DNA of 11,754 bases from Desulfobacterales bacterium (lineage in GTDB: Bacteria > Desulfobacterota > Desulfobacteria > Desulfobacterales > SpSt-501). Below are positions 1 to 6,760 of this stretch, one piece after another. The notes beneath the pieces are model-generated. The model was not told where the DNA came from. It ran no database searches and was given only the letters and a program-made list of their open reading frames with translations. The translations under genes were made by a program, and so were the position numbers. Numbering within the stretch: position 1 is the first letter of the stretch; the number at the start of each line of letters is the position of its first letter. Location: assembly GCA_025454275.1 (NCBI GenBank), contig JALOOS010000019.1, positions 1 to 11,754 on the forward strand, read 5' to 3'.

Positions 1-82
1 GAAGTAATAGATATATAGACTACCATATTGCCTGCGGATTGGCAAACCGCGGCCGGCGGGCGCGGAAGCCCGGAGCGGGGCG

Positions 83-277
83 TCATCCGCCGGCGATCAT
101 GGGAATCAGGAACACCTCGGCGCCGTCCGGTATGAGGGTGGACTCGAAACGGGGCCGGGACACGTAGCTCTGGTTGATGCGCACCACGGGGCACTCGGTG
201 TCGGAGAGCTCCGCGAGGAGCGCCGCCACCGTCAACCCCGGGCGCCAGGGATGCTCCCGGCCCCCCACCCGGATCAC
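83..277 (-). CDS. ThiS/MoaD-like ubiquitin-fold sulfur-carrier protein, AOR partner
   Basis: A 64-residue protein of the ThiS/MoaD beta-grasp fold. Members carry sulfur as a C-terminal thiocarboxylate, for example for molybdopterin synthesis. Seen: the chain ends in IPMIAGG, with the diagnostic terminal Gly-Gly, and has the family's central block (LTVAALLAEL near residues 15-24, then VVRINQSYVS near 31-40, then IPDGAEVFLIP near 49-59). I chose the GTG at 275-277 because its start overlaps the TGA of the upstream AOR gene by four bases (GTGA), which is typical of translational coupling; the reading frame stays open far upstream, but only inside the AOR gene. Small MoaD-like genes often sit beside AOR genes and are thought to serve tungstopterin assembly for that enzyme. 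It is therefore most likely a dedicated cofactor-maturation factor rather than general thiamine ThiS, since no thiazole genes are nearby. The fold is certain; the exact role is inferred. Confidence 0.85.
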   Translation of the reverse strand: MIRVGGREHPWRPGLTVAALLAELSDTECPVVRINQSYVSRPRFESTLIPDGAEVFLIPMIAGG

Positions 278-2418
278 GCCGTGACCCCGTGCGCGGCGAG
301 GAGCGCCACCACCTCGGGAAAATCGATCTTGAGGCGTTTGACCGTGGCGAGGGTCGGAATGCCCTCCGCGGTCCACCCGCGGCGCTGGTAGACCGCGTCC
401 TTCAGCATTTCGTATTGCCGTTCGCGGTGCGTCCGCAGCCGTGCCACCTTCTCCGCCGTGCTCAGGCCGGTGATGTCGACCCCGCCGATCTGCTTCAGTT
501 GGGTGTCGTAGCGTTCGGCGCGGGATTCGTACTCGAGCTCGGTCACCGGTCCGACGGCGCGGTAGGGCAGGGTGTCGTGCGCGCGGCGGCCGAAGCCCAT
601 GCGCAGGTTGAAGAGACGCTGGAAGTTGTAGACCGCCTCGCTCATGCGGATGAGATCGTCGGGCGCCGACTCCCGCCCGGTGACGGCGCTGAAGTACTCG
701 GCGTACCAGCCGACGTGCTTCATCACCTTGGCCGGCTCCGGGGTGGTTTTGTTGTCCTCCGGGATGATGTCGTTCCAAGGCAGCTTGCACAGGCCGCAGA
801 GCGAAAACCAGGTGCGGAACATGGGAAACCAGTGCAGGGCCTCGGCCTTCTGCGCGAAGGTCGGCATGAAGTTGTGCACCATGTCGAGAAAGATCAGCCA
901 CGCCTCGTCGTGCTGCGGGCCTTTCAACGCCAGCCCGTAGCCGCCCTGCTGGGCGAGGGACTCCTTGGTCATGTATTCGGAGAATTCCAGCCCTTTGGCC
1001 TCCATGCCGATATCGGCCATGATCGCCGGGTCGGCCCCGAACGCCTCGGCGAAATGCGCCTTCATGCGGCGCACGCCCCGTCCGACCACCGCCCCGAAGC
1101 CCTCGCCCCGCGCCATCTGGTGCACGATGTCGAGGGCGGCGGCGCGGTTGCCGAAATAGAGCTCAAGCCCGCCCGTGTGCTCCCGGGTGATCAGGCCGAG
1201 TTCGAAGCACTCCATGGCGAAGGCGAGCGCGGTGCCCACCGAAATCGTGTCCAGCCCGTAGGCGTCGCAGTAGAAGTTGAGCTCGATCACCGTGTGCGGG
1301 TCGAAGATCCCGAGATTCGACCCGCAGCCGGCGATGGTTTCGTACTCGGGCCCGTCGACGAAGACCTTCACGCCCGCGTATGGCCCGCTCAGCGGCACGA
1401 AGTCCCGGACCCCGTGGGAGCAGGCCACGGTGCAGCCCATCCAGCAGCCGTCGTAGCCGGGGTCGAAGAGGCGCCGGAAGACGGCCTGGCCGAGGTTCGC
1501 CGCCTCGCGGTGGCTGCCGAAGCGGAAGTTGTGGGTCGGCAGGAGGTCGTGGTCGTCCATGATGGTGACCAGGTGGGTGGTGCCGATCACGGCCATCTCG
1601 TTCTGTTTGGGGTCGAGCGCGACGATCTCGCGCGAATGCTGCTTGGCGACCGCCTTCAACCGCTCCCGGTCGGCCGGGCGGTTGGTGTCGATGGAGATCC
1701 CGGCGTCCCAGCGCGCTACCAGCGCCCGCAGCCCCTTGTCGGCGAAGACCGTCCCGACCCCCCCGCGGCCGGCCTGCTTGTAGCGGGCCCGCTTGCGTTT
1801 GGGGTCGTACCAGCTGAAGTTCAGGCAGCCGAAAAAGGTGTTCCCGGCCCCGGGGCCGGCCGAGACCACCGAGATGTCGCGGGGTTTGCCCTGGGCGAAA
1901 TGGTCGGTCAGAGCCGCCGACAGGGCGTAGGCGTCCCCGGGAAGCCCCGCGGCGGAGAAGAGCTGCACCGTCTGGTCGATCCCGTCCACATAGAGGACGA
2001 GATCCTCCTGCGACTTGCCCTGGATCGCCAGGGCGTCGAAGCCTGAAAACTTGAGGTAGGGCCCGAAGTAGCCGCCCACGTTGGAGTCGATGACCGTGCC
2101 GGTCAGCGGCGAGAGGGTGGCGGCGATGCTCTTGCCGGACCCGGGATAGGCCGGGGTCCCGCCGAGCGGGCCGCTGGCGATGCAGAGGGCGTTTTCGGGG
2201 TCGTTCCAGCGCGTGGCCGGCGTCACGGCGTTCCAGAGCAGCCAGAGGTCGAAGCCTTTGCCGCCGATGAAGATATCCCTCATCAGGGGCGTGACCGGCC
2301 GGGTGCCGATCTCGAGCGCCGCGAGGTCCACATGCAGGGTCTGGTGGGCGTACCCCCGTTCGATCGCGGGACGCCGGTACGCGAAGCTCTTCTTGAGGGT
2401 GAGTTTATAGTCGGTCAT
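274..2418 (-). CDS. Aldehyde:ferredoxin oxidoreductase family tungstoenzyme (large, 714-residue type)
   Basis: AOR-family enzymes oxidise aldehydes to carboxylates with a tungsten bis-pterin cofactor and one [4Fe-4S] cluster, passing electrons to ferredoxin or a partner subunit. Seen: an N-terminal AOR domain (about residues 20-235) ending in the pterin-binding block AGRGGVGTVFADKGLRAL near 216-233. Next come candidate cluster ligands C325, C329 and C333 (CWMGCTVAC), the active-site-type block GPEYET near 356-361, and the distal cysteine C544 in LCGLCKLPW. The start is ATG 2418, preceded by a strong ribosome site (GAAGGAGA); an upstream ATG in frame lies in repeat DNA and was rejected. At 714 residues it is about 100 longer than the roughly 600-residue Pyrococcus AOR, and its cysteine spacing is Cx3Cx3C rather than Cx2Cx3C. 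My recollection is that both traits mark a distinct anaerobe AOR subgroup. It overlaps the downstream ThiS-like gene by four bases. Family is secure; substrate and physiological electron acceptor are unknown. Confidence 0.93.
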   Translation of the reverse strand: MTDYKLTLKKSFAYRRPAIERGYAHQTLHVDLAALEIGTRPVTPLMRDIFIGGKGFDLWLLWNAVTPATRWNDPENALCIASGPLGGTPAYPGSGKSIAATLSPLTGTVIDSNVGGYFGPYLKFSGFDALAIQGKSQEDLVLYVDGIDQTVQLFSAAGLPGDAYALSAALTDHFAQGKPRDISVVSAGPGAGNTFFGCLNFSWYDPKRKRARYKQAGRGGVGTVFADKGLRALVARWDAGISIDTNRPADRERLKAVAKQHSREIVALDPKQNEMAVIGTTHLVTIMDDHDLLPTHNFRFGSHREAANLGQAVFRRLFDPGYDGCWMGCTVACSHGVRDFVPLSGPYAGVKVFVDGPEYETIAGCGSNLGIFDPHTVIELNFYCDAYGLDTISVGTALAFAMECFELGLITREHTGGLELYFGNRAAALDIVHQMARGEGFGAVVGRGVRRMKAHFAEAFGADPAIMADIGMEAKGLEFSEYMTKESLAQQGGYGLALKGPQHDEAWLIFLDMVHNFMPTFAQKAEALHWFPMFRTWFSLCGLCKLPWNDIIPEDNKTTPEPAKVMKHVGWYAEYFSAVTGRESAPDDLIRMSEAVYNFQRLFNLRMGFGRRAHDTLPYRAVGPVTELEYESRAERYDTQLKQIGGVDITGLSTAEKVARLRTHRERQYEMLKDAVYQRRGWTAEGIPTLATVKRLKIDFPEVVALLAAHGVTA

Positions 2419-2451
2419 GGCGTTCTCCTTCGGCCGCCCTGGGCGGGGGAA

Positions 2452-2568
2452 GTGTTTGGTGTCGGTGTCTGGTGTTTGGTGTTTCGTGTTTGGTGTTTGG
2501 TGATGCGGGGTGGCGGATGGGGCTGCTTTTTTTACCAAACACCAGCAACCCAACACCAAACACAAATC
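2452..2568. repeat. Degenerate 7-base tandem repeat arranged as a long inverted repeat
   Basis: The gap between the DAO and AOR genes is built from heptamers. On the + strand, 2452-2506 reads as eight consecutive units of GTGTTTG or close variants (one is 6 bases). Positions 2534-2568 read as five units of the complement-like ACCAAAC or variants. Arms 2452-2480 and 2534-2563 can pair over about 27 positions, with one bulge and two mismatches; the inner 12 bases (CTGGTGTTTGGT) and outer 11 are perfect. The 53-base loop holds the remaining heptamers, a G-rich stretch at 2507-2522 (GGGG-T-GG-C-GG-AT-GGGG) and seven T at 2527-2533. Because both flanking genes are transcribed on the minus strand, the element would lie in the operon mRNA as a long stem-loop, where it could alter stability or reduce downstream expression. 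It could equally be a dispersed, REP/STRR-like genomic element. Confidence 0.8.
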
Positions 2569-2575
2569 TTCCTTT

Positions 2576-3730
2576 TTACTTCAGCTTCTCCACCGCCCGG
2601 AACTCGCGGTAGGGGGAGAACTCCTTCAGGATGATCTCGTCGTCGGGGGTGGTCGTTTGCGTGGCGAGCCGCGCCACGAGCTCCCCCACCCCGGTGCCGA
2701 GCATCAACCCCTGGCCGCACATGCCCGTGGCGTGCAGGAGCCCCTCCACCTCGCGGTTCCGCCCCACGATCGGCGAGCCGTCCGGGGTCATGGGGTAGAG
2801 CCCGCGCCAGGTCCGCCGCACCCTCAGGTTTTTCAGGCGCGGCAGCAGTTGGACCAGCCGGGTGCAGACCTGGGGCAGGAAGACCGAGGTCTCGCGTTTG
2901 TCGGTCCCGACGATGGGGGGGTCGGGGGTGATGCAGAACACCACCTGCCCGTGCAGGTTCTGGTAGAAGTAGAAATTCTTCGATCCGGGCGCCGGCCGGA
3001 TGTCCACCACCATGCACTGGAAAAAGGGCCGGGCCGGTTCGGTGATGGCGGCCTCGTGGCAGTCCGGCACCACCGGGATGCGGATGCCGGCGGTCCCGCA
3101 GAGGGGGTCCGAGAAGGGACCGGCCGCATCCACCACCAGCGGCGCCGCATACCGGCCGCGGTCGGTCGCGACCCCCCGGATCCGGCCCCCCTCGACCTGC
3201 AGCCGGCCGACATTCTCCTTGAACCGGAACGCGACCCCCAGGCGCACGGCCCGGCGGTAGTAGGCGTTGGCGACGAGCAAGGGGGAGATGGAGCCGTCCT
3301 CGGGTGCGAAGGTGCCGCCGAGAAGCCCCCGGCGGCTGATCCCGGGGACGATCGCGGCGATCGCCGGCGGGTCGAGGAAATCGATTCTGAGCCCGAAGGA
3401 TTTCTGCAGCGGCAGCAGGCCGACCAGCAGCTCCGCGTCGGCCTGGCGGTACACGGGGTAGAGATAGCCGCCTTGCAGCCACTCGATCTCGTCCCCGTAG
3501 TCCTCCTTCCAGGTGGAGAAAATCTCGAGCGAGCGCCGGCAGGCGAGGATCTTGCCGGGGGCCGAGTGGGTCGCCCGCACCCCGCCGATGGCGTGCTTGT
3601 TCTCGCCCTGGCCGGGCGAGGGGTGCCGATCGATCACGAGGGTGCGCAACCCCGCGGCGCCCAGGGCCATGGCGGCCGGCATCCCGACCGACCCCGCACC
3701 GACCACGATGGCATCATAGAGATCACTCAT
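2576..3730 (-). CDS. DAO-family FAD-dependent oxidoreductase (HcnC / sarcosine oxidase beta-like catalytic subunit)
   Basis: A 384-residue flavoprotein of the D-amino-acid oxidase fold, whose members oxidise the C-N bond of amines, N-methyl or imino acids. Seen: N-terminal dinucleotide-binding VVGAGSVG (residues 9-16) with an acidic residue ending strand 2 (LVIDRH, 31-36), the FAD-contact segment VVDAAGPFSD (199-208), and the C-terminal DAO signature GLYPMTPDGSPIVGR (310-324) followed by GMCGQGLMLGTGVGE (336-350). There is no signal peptide, so it is cytoplasmic. The start ATG has a strong GGAGGAG ribosome site and overlaps the end of the upstream gene by 8 bases, so the two are translationally coupled. 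Coupling to an HcnAB-like electron-transfer subunit is the usual arrangement for HcnABC, opine, sarcosine and archaeal proline dehydrogenase complexes. The exact substrate cannot be assigned; an amino-acid or secondary-amine dehydrogenase is my best inference. Confidence 0.88.
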   Translation of the reverse strand: MSDLYDAIVVGAGSVGMPAAMALGAAGLRTLVIDRHPSPGQGENKHAIGGVRATHSAPGKILACRRSLEIFSTWKEDYGDEIEWLQGGYLYPVYRQADAELLVGLLPLQKSFGLRIDFLDPPAIAAIVPGISRRGLLGGTFAPEDGSISPLLVANAYYRRAVRLGVAFRFKENVGRLQVEGGRIRGVATDRGRYAAPLVVDAAGPFSDPLCGTAGIRIPVVPDCHEAAITEPARPFFQCMVVDIRPAPGSKNFYFYQNLHGQVVFCITPDPPIVGTDKRETSVFLPQVCTRLVQLLPRLKNLRVRRTWRGLYPMTPDGSPIVGRNREVEGLLHATGMCGQGLMLGTGVGELVARLATQTTTPDDEIILKEFSPYREFRAVEKLK

Positions 3731-5798
3731 GGGGCTCCTCCGTGATCCCGGCGAAGGCGCCGATCGGGACCTCCACGAAAAGGGGCCGGTCCACCCGGTC
3801 GGTGACCGTACCGAGATCGACCCCCTCCTCCGTGAACATGCGCCAGATCATCGGCCGGCAGGTCTTGGAGCCGCAGGCCCCCATGCCGGCGCGCGTCAGG
3901 GCTTTGAGCTGGTTCAGGTCCCGCACCCCGGCGCGGATGGCGGCGCGGATCTCGCCCGCGGTGATCCGCTCGCAGCGGCAGATGACGGCCTCATCCGGCG
4001 GGGGCGCCTTTTCGTAGACGGTCATGGGGTCGGCCGCAGGCTCCTGCACCCAGATCCCGACGGCCGCCTTGGCCACGGCCCGGTCCACCCGGATGTGGAC
4101 CAGGAGGGTGCCGGGGTATTTTTTGCGGGTTTTCACCTTTTCGACCGGGTAATAGCCGAGGATGGCGCCCTCCACGTCCGTGACCGGGACCTTCTGCCCG
4201 ACCGCCACCTTCTCGCGCCAGACCTCGTAGGGCAGGATGACGAGCGGGTGCCCGGGGTCCTTGCGGTAGTCGACCAGCGTGACCGCCAGCCCCGGACAGA
4301 CGGCCACGCAGCTCGCACAGCCGGTGCACTCCGTGCCCTCGACAAAATAAGGCAGGCCCGTGATCGTATCGTTTTCGGTGCGGATGGCGTGCTGCGGGCA
4401 GACCGAGGTGCACGGATTGCAGGGCACCTCCTGGCGGCAGTGGAAGACCGGCAGCACCCCCTCTTCGCCCGCGGGCGGCTCGCGGTGCACCACCGGACCG
4501 GGTTTGGACTTGAGGACGGTCGCCTTTTCGTCCCACTCCGCGGGGATCTCCCCGGCATACACCGCGAGGGATTTGGCGATTTTCAACCCCTCGATCCTGC
4601 CTGTGAACATGGCGGCCGAGGCCTCGGCGATCTCCTGCGCGTCCCCGGCGTGGAAGACCTCGATCCCGAACTGCTTGGCTTTGAGATAGAACTCGTTCAC
4701 CTCGGCGAGGCCGACGGCGATCAGGACCGTGTCGACAGTGAAGCACTTCTCCGTGCCGGGGATGACGTTCCAGCGGCTGTCGAGCGCGGCGATGGTGGCC
4801 GACTGCACGCGGTCCGTGCCGGAGGCGCAGACGATGGTGTGGCGCGCGAGGATGGGCACCCCGAGGCGCATCAGCTTGTCGGCGTGGACTTTGTAGCCGC
4901 CGACCTGGGGCAGGGCCTCGATCAGGGCAACCACCTCGATCCCGGCCTGGATCGCGTGGTAGCCGGCGATCAGGCCCACGTTGCCGCCGCCGACGATGAG
5001 GACGCGCTCGGAGGACTTGACGAGGTCGCGGTTGACGAGGGTCTGGAAGGCTCCGGCCCCGTAGACCCCCGGCAGGGTGTTGCCGGGAAAGGAGAGCATC
5101 TTCTCGCGCGCACCGGTGGCCACCATCAGCCGCTGCGGCCGGACGGCCACGTAGCGGCCCGCACGCACCAGGCCGATGATGCCGTCGGAGAACACCGCCA
5201 CGGCGGTCGTGTTCAGCCAGACCTCCACCGAGGGGTGTTTGCGAATCTCCGCCGCCAGGATGTTTCCGATCTCGAAGCCGCGCGTCCCGGCATGGGAGTC
5301 CTCCACCGAGCCGAAGAACTTGTGAGTCTGGAGCACGAGCTTTCCGCCCAGCCGGTCCTTGTCGTCGACCAGGAGGGTCTTCACGCCCAGCCGGCCGAGC
5401 TCGATCGCAGCCGAGAGCCCCGCCGGGCCGCCGCCGATGACGAGGACCTCGACGGCGACGCAGGCCACCGGAGCGCTCCGCGGCTCCGCGTCCTCCGCGG
5501 GCAGCGGCGGCAGCCCCTTCACGCTGGCGACCCGCATGCCGGCCCTCAGGGGGGTCATGCAGGCCTTTACCGGCCGGCCGTCGGCCATCACCAGGCACTG
5601 GGAGCATTGGCCGTTGGCGCAGAAGATCCCCTGGGGGCTGCCGTCCTTCGGGTGGCGCCCGAAGATGTGGATGCCGTTGGCGATCAGGGCCGAGGAGATC
5701 ATCTCGCCGTCGACCCCGGTAAGGGGCGCATCGTTCCAGGTGAAGCGCGCCTCCGGCGGCGCGGGAACTTCCAGTATGGGGTGGTGGGTGATTCGCAT
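3723..5798 (-). CDS. Multi-cluster Fe-S/FAD/NAD(P) oxidoreductase (fused HcnA-HcnB type, with inserted ferredoxin domain)
   Basis: A 691-residue electron-transfer protein with many redox sites, listed in order. An HcnA-type [2Fe-2S] domain has C60, C65, C68 and C80 (FCANGQCSQC). An FAD-binding Rossmann motif follows (VLVIGGGPAGLSAA, about 118-131), then a second nucleotide motif (VLIVGGGNVGLIAG, about 266-279). A ferredoxin-like domain has C454, C460, C463 and C467, and then a canonical set C491, C494, C497 and C501. A BFD-like [2Fe-2S] site closes the chain with C607, C609, C642 and C647. Such proteins accept electrons from a DAO-type catalytic subunit in cyanide synthase and in sarcosine, opine and proline dehydrogenase complexes. 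I chose ATG 5798 because it has a GGAAAGG ribosome site and fits the usual N-terminus. ATG 5813 (five residues longer, overlapping the regulator's stop as TGATG) is a real alternative. No membrane segment is present. It likely moves electrons among the DAO subunit, the AOR and ferredoxin or NAD(P); direction is unknown. Confidence 0.9.
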   Translation of the reverse strand: MRITHHPILEVPAPPEARFTWNDAPLTGVDGEMISSALIANGIHIFGRHPKDGSPQGIFCANGQCSQCLVMADGRPVKACMTPLRAGMRVASVKGLPPLPAEDAEPRSAPVACVAVEVLVIGGGPAGLSAAIELGRLGVKTLLVDDKDRLGGKLVLQTHKFFGSVEDSHAGTRGFEIGNILAAEIRKHPSVEVWLNTTAVAVFSDGIIGLVRAGRYVAVRPQRLMVATGAREKMLSFPGNTLPGVYGAGAFQTLVNRDLVKSSERVLIVGGGNVGLIAGYHAIQAGIEVVALIEALPQVGGYKVHADKLMRLGVPILARHTIVCASGTDRVQSATIAALDSRWNVIPGTEKCFTVDTVLIAVGLAEVNEFYLKAKQFGIEVFHAGDAQEIAEASAAMFTGRIEGLKIAKSLAVYAGEIPAEWDEKATVLKSKPGPVVHREPPAGEEGVLPVFHCRQEVPCNPCTSVCPQHAIRTENDTITGLPYFVEGTECTGCASCVAVCPGLAVTLVDYRKDPGHPLVILPYEVWREKVAVGQKVPVTDVEGAILGYYPVEKVKTRKKYPGTLLVHIRVDRAVAKAAVGIWVQEPAADPMTVYEKAPPPDEAVICRCERITAGEIRAAIRAGVRDLNQLKALTRAGMGACGSKTCRPMIWRMFTEEGVDLGTVTDRVDRPLFVEVPIGAFAGITEEPHE

Positions 5799-5812
5799 GG
5801 TTCGCCTTTCCA

Positions 5813-6589
5813 TCAAAAACGCTCTCCGGCGGCCTGATCGATCGACGGGGAGTGCATGTCCGTGCCGGCCTCCGCCTGCCGGGCCCGCTCCTGCATGTAG
5901 GCGTTGAAGCGGTGAACATGCCGGCGGGAAAGCCGCCCGGCCGCATCGGCATCTCTTTCTTCGATCGCGTCGATGAGGCCGCAGAGATCCTCGACGTTTT
6001 CGCGCAGCTCGCGATCCTCCATCGACAGGAACCGCTCGTAGTAGCGATGGATGTTGTCGTGGATCGAGGCGAGAATGCTCTGGTAGATCGGGTTCTGGGT
6101 GGCGGCGGCGACGGCCAGGTGGATCTGCTTGTCGGTCTCCAGCAACTCCTCGCGCCGCTGCCGGCCGGCCGCCGCGCAGGAGCGGGCCACCTCGAGCAGT
6201 TCCCTCATCTTGCAGATATCGCCGGCCGTTCGCCGCTTCGCGGCCTGGGCGGCGATGTTGCCCTCAAGCCCCTCCCGGAACTCCGCCAGGTGCTGAAGTG
6301 AGACCTTCTGCGAGCGGATGAGCAGCCCCAGGCTCTCCGTCACCCGGCCGGTGTCCACCGCCCTGACCACCGAGCCGCCGCCGACCCCCAGGCGGATCTC
6401 GATCAGCCCCTTTTGCTCCAGGACCCTCAGGGCCTCGCGCAGGGTCCCGCGGCTGATCCGGAACATCTCCTTGAGCTCGCGCTCGGAGGGCAGGATCTGG
6501 CCTGTCTCGAGCCGCCCGGCGAGGATGGCCTCTTCGATCTGGGCGACGACCTCCTGGAAGACCTTGGTCGGTTTGGCGGCTTGAAACAT
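5813..6589 (-). CDS. GntR/FadR-family transcriptional regulator (FCD domain)
   Basis: A 258-residue repressor-type protein. The N-terminal winged helix spans about residues 8-75, including the family signature LPSERELKEMFRISRGTLREALRVL and the wing GLIEIRLGVGGGSVV. A C-terminal all-helical FCD effector domain covers about 95-230. In the FCD domain I see Asp153 and His157 (ETDKQIH), His177 in HDNIHRYY, and His224/His226 near the end. The usual histidine before the 'ILxAI' helix appears to be Asn/Glu here (ENVEDLCGLIDAI), so the metal or carboxylate site may be altered. FadR/LldR/PdhR relatives respond to organic acids or acyl-CoAs. It is the first gene of the operon, and its stop touches an alternative start of the next gene (TGATG). 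A perfect FadR-class operator at 6614-6628 overlaps its promoter, indicating autoregulation and control of the oxidoreductase genes. The ribosome site before ATG 6589 is weak (GGAAA). Confidence 0.93.
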   Translation of the reverse strand: MFQAAKPTKVFQEVVAQIEEAILAGRLETGQILPSERELKEMFRISRGTLREALRVLEQKGLIEIRLGVGGGSVVRAVDTGRVTESLGLLIRSQKVSLQHLAEFREGLEGNIAAQAAKRRTAGDICKMRELLEVARSCAAAGRQRREELLETDKQIHLAVAAATQNPIYQSILASIHDNIHRYYERFLSMEDRELRENVEDLCGLIDAIEERDADAAGRLSRRHVHRFNAYMQERARQAEAGTDMHSPSIDQAAGERF

Positions 6590-6613
6590 GGAAAGGTTTC
6601 CGTTTATTGTTAT

Positions 6614-6628
6614 AATGGTCTAACCATT
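6614..6628. promoter_or_regulatory. FadR-class GntR operator overlapping the operon start site
   Basis: The sequence AATGGT-CTA-ACCATT is a perfect inverted repeat with 6-base arms and a 3-base spacer. It contains TGGTnnnACCA, the established recognition pattern of the FadR subfamily of GntR regulators. It overlaps the end of the -10 element and the predicted transcription start of the adjacent FadR-type regulator gene, so bound protein should block transcription. Confidence 0.82.
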
Positions 6629-6655
6629 TCTATCCAATAAAATTCGACCTGTCAA
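6627..6655 (-). promoter_or_regulatory. Promoter of the regulator-oxidoreductase operon
   Basis: On the minus strand a perfect -35 TTGACA (6655-6650) is followed by a 17-base spacer and a -10 TAGAAA (6632-6627, four of six matches to TATAAT). The start would fall near 6620, inside the operator, leaving a leader of about 30 bases before ATG 6589. Confidence 0.75.
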
Positions 6656-6661
6656 GACCTT

Positions 6662-6704
6662 CAGGGCCGGCCGCAGATTTCGAGAAGGCCGGTTATTGGC
6701 CCTG
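6662..6704. repeat. Nested inverted repeats between the divergent promoters
   Basis: An outer pair, CAGGGCC (6662-6668) and GGCCCTG (6698-6704), encloses an inner pair, CCGGCC (6667-6672) and GGCCGG (6687-6692). The block lies exactly between the two divergent -35 elements (6650-6655 and 6708-6713). It could be a protein-binding site, but GC-rich DNA produces such pairs by chance, so its function is open. Confidence 0.4.
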
Positions 6705-6707
6705 GGC

Positions 6708-6736
6708 TTGACTATCGGGGTGCGAGCTCATAAAAG
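6708..6736 (+). promoter_or_regulatory. Promoter of proC
   Basis: A -35 TTGACT (6708-6713), a 17-base spacer and a -10 TAAAAG (6731-6736) form a reasonable sigma70-type promoter. The expected start is near 6743, which would make the hairpin at 6742-6760 the very 5' end of the mRNA. Confidence 0.6.
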
Positions 6737-6741
6737 TTGCC

Positions 6742-6760
6742 TGCGGGGGCAGACCCCGCA
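6742..6760 (+). promoter_or_regulatory. 5'-terminal mRNA hairpin in front of the proC ribosome site
   Basis: TGCGGGG (6742-6748), loop GCAGA and CCCCGCA (6754-6760) make a perfect 7-bp, GC-rich stem. It ends immediately before the AGGAGG ribosome site at 6761-6766. It could protect the 5' end of the mRNA or modulate ribosome access. No T-run follows, so it is not a terminator. Confidence 0.55.

Noticed and set aside
1..82. Terminator for the AOR operon downstream of the ThiS-like gene
   Set aside because: Only small stems are visible (CGGGC/GCCCG at 57-72 and TTGCC/GGCAA at 28-45), without a following U-tract on the minus strand, so I do not call a terminator.
289..2046. 585-codon open frame on the plus strand opposite the AOR gene
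   Set aside because: Antisense shadow of a clear AOR gene in GC-rich DNA; its translation is rich in Arg/Pro/Gly/His/Val with no recognisable domain.
2527..2533. Run of seven T as an intrinsic terminator
   Set aside because: Genes here are transcribed on the minus strand, where this is a run of A in the loop of the inverted repeat, not a U-tract after a stem.
2452..2568. CRISPR array
   Set aside because: The units are contiguous 7-mers with no spacers, and no cas gene is present.
3729..5837. 702-codon open frame on the plus strand opposite the Fe-S flavoprotein gene
   Set aside because: A striking length, but it mirrors the codon structure of the minus-strand gene, which has unmistakable motifs. 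Composition is Asp/Gly/Arg/His-rich and without domains.
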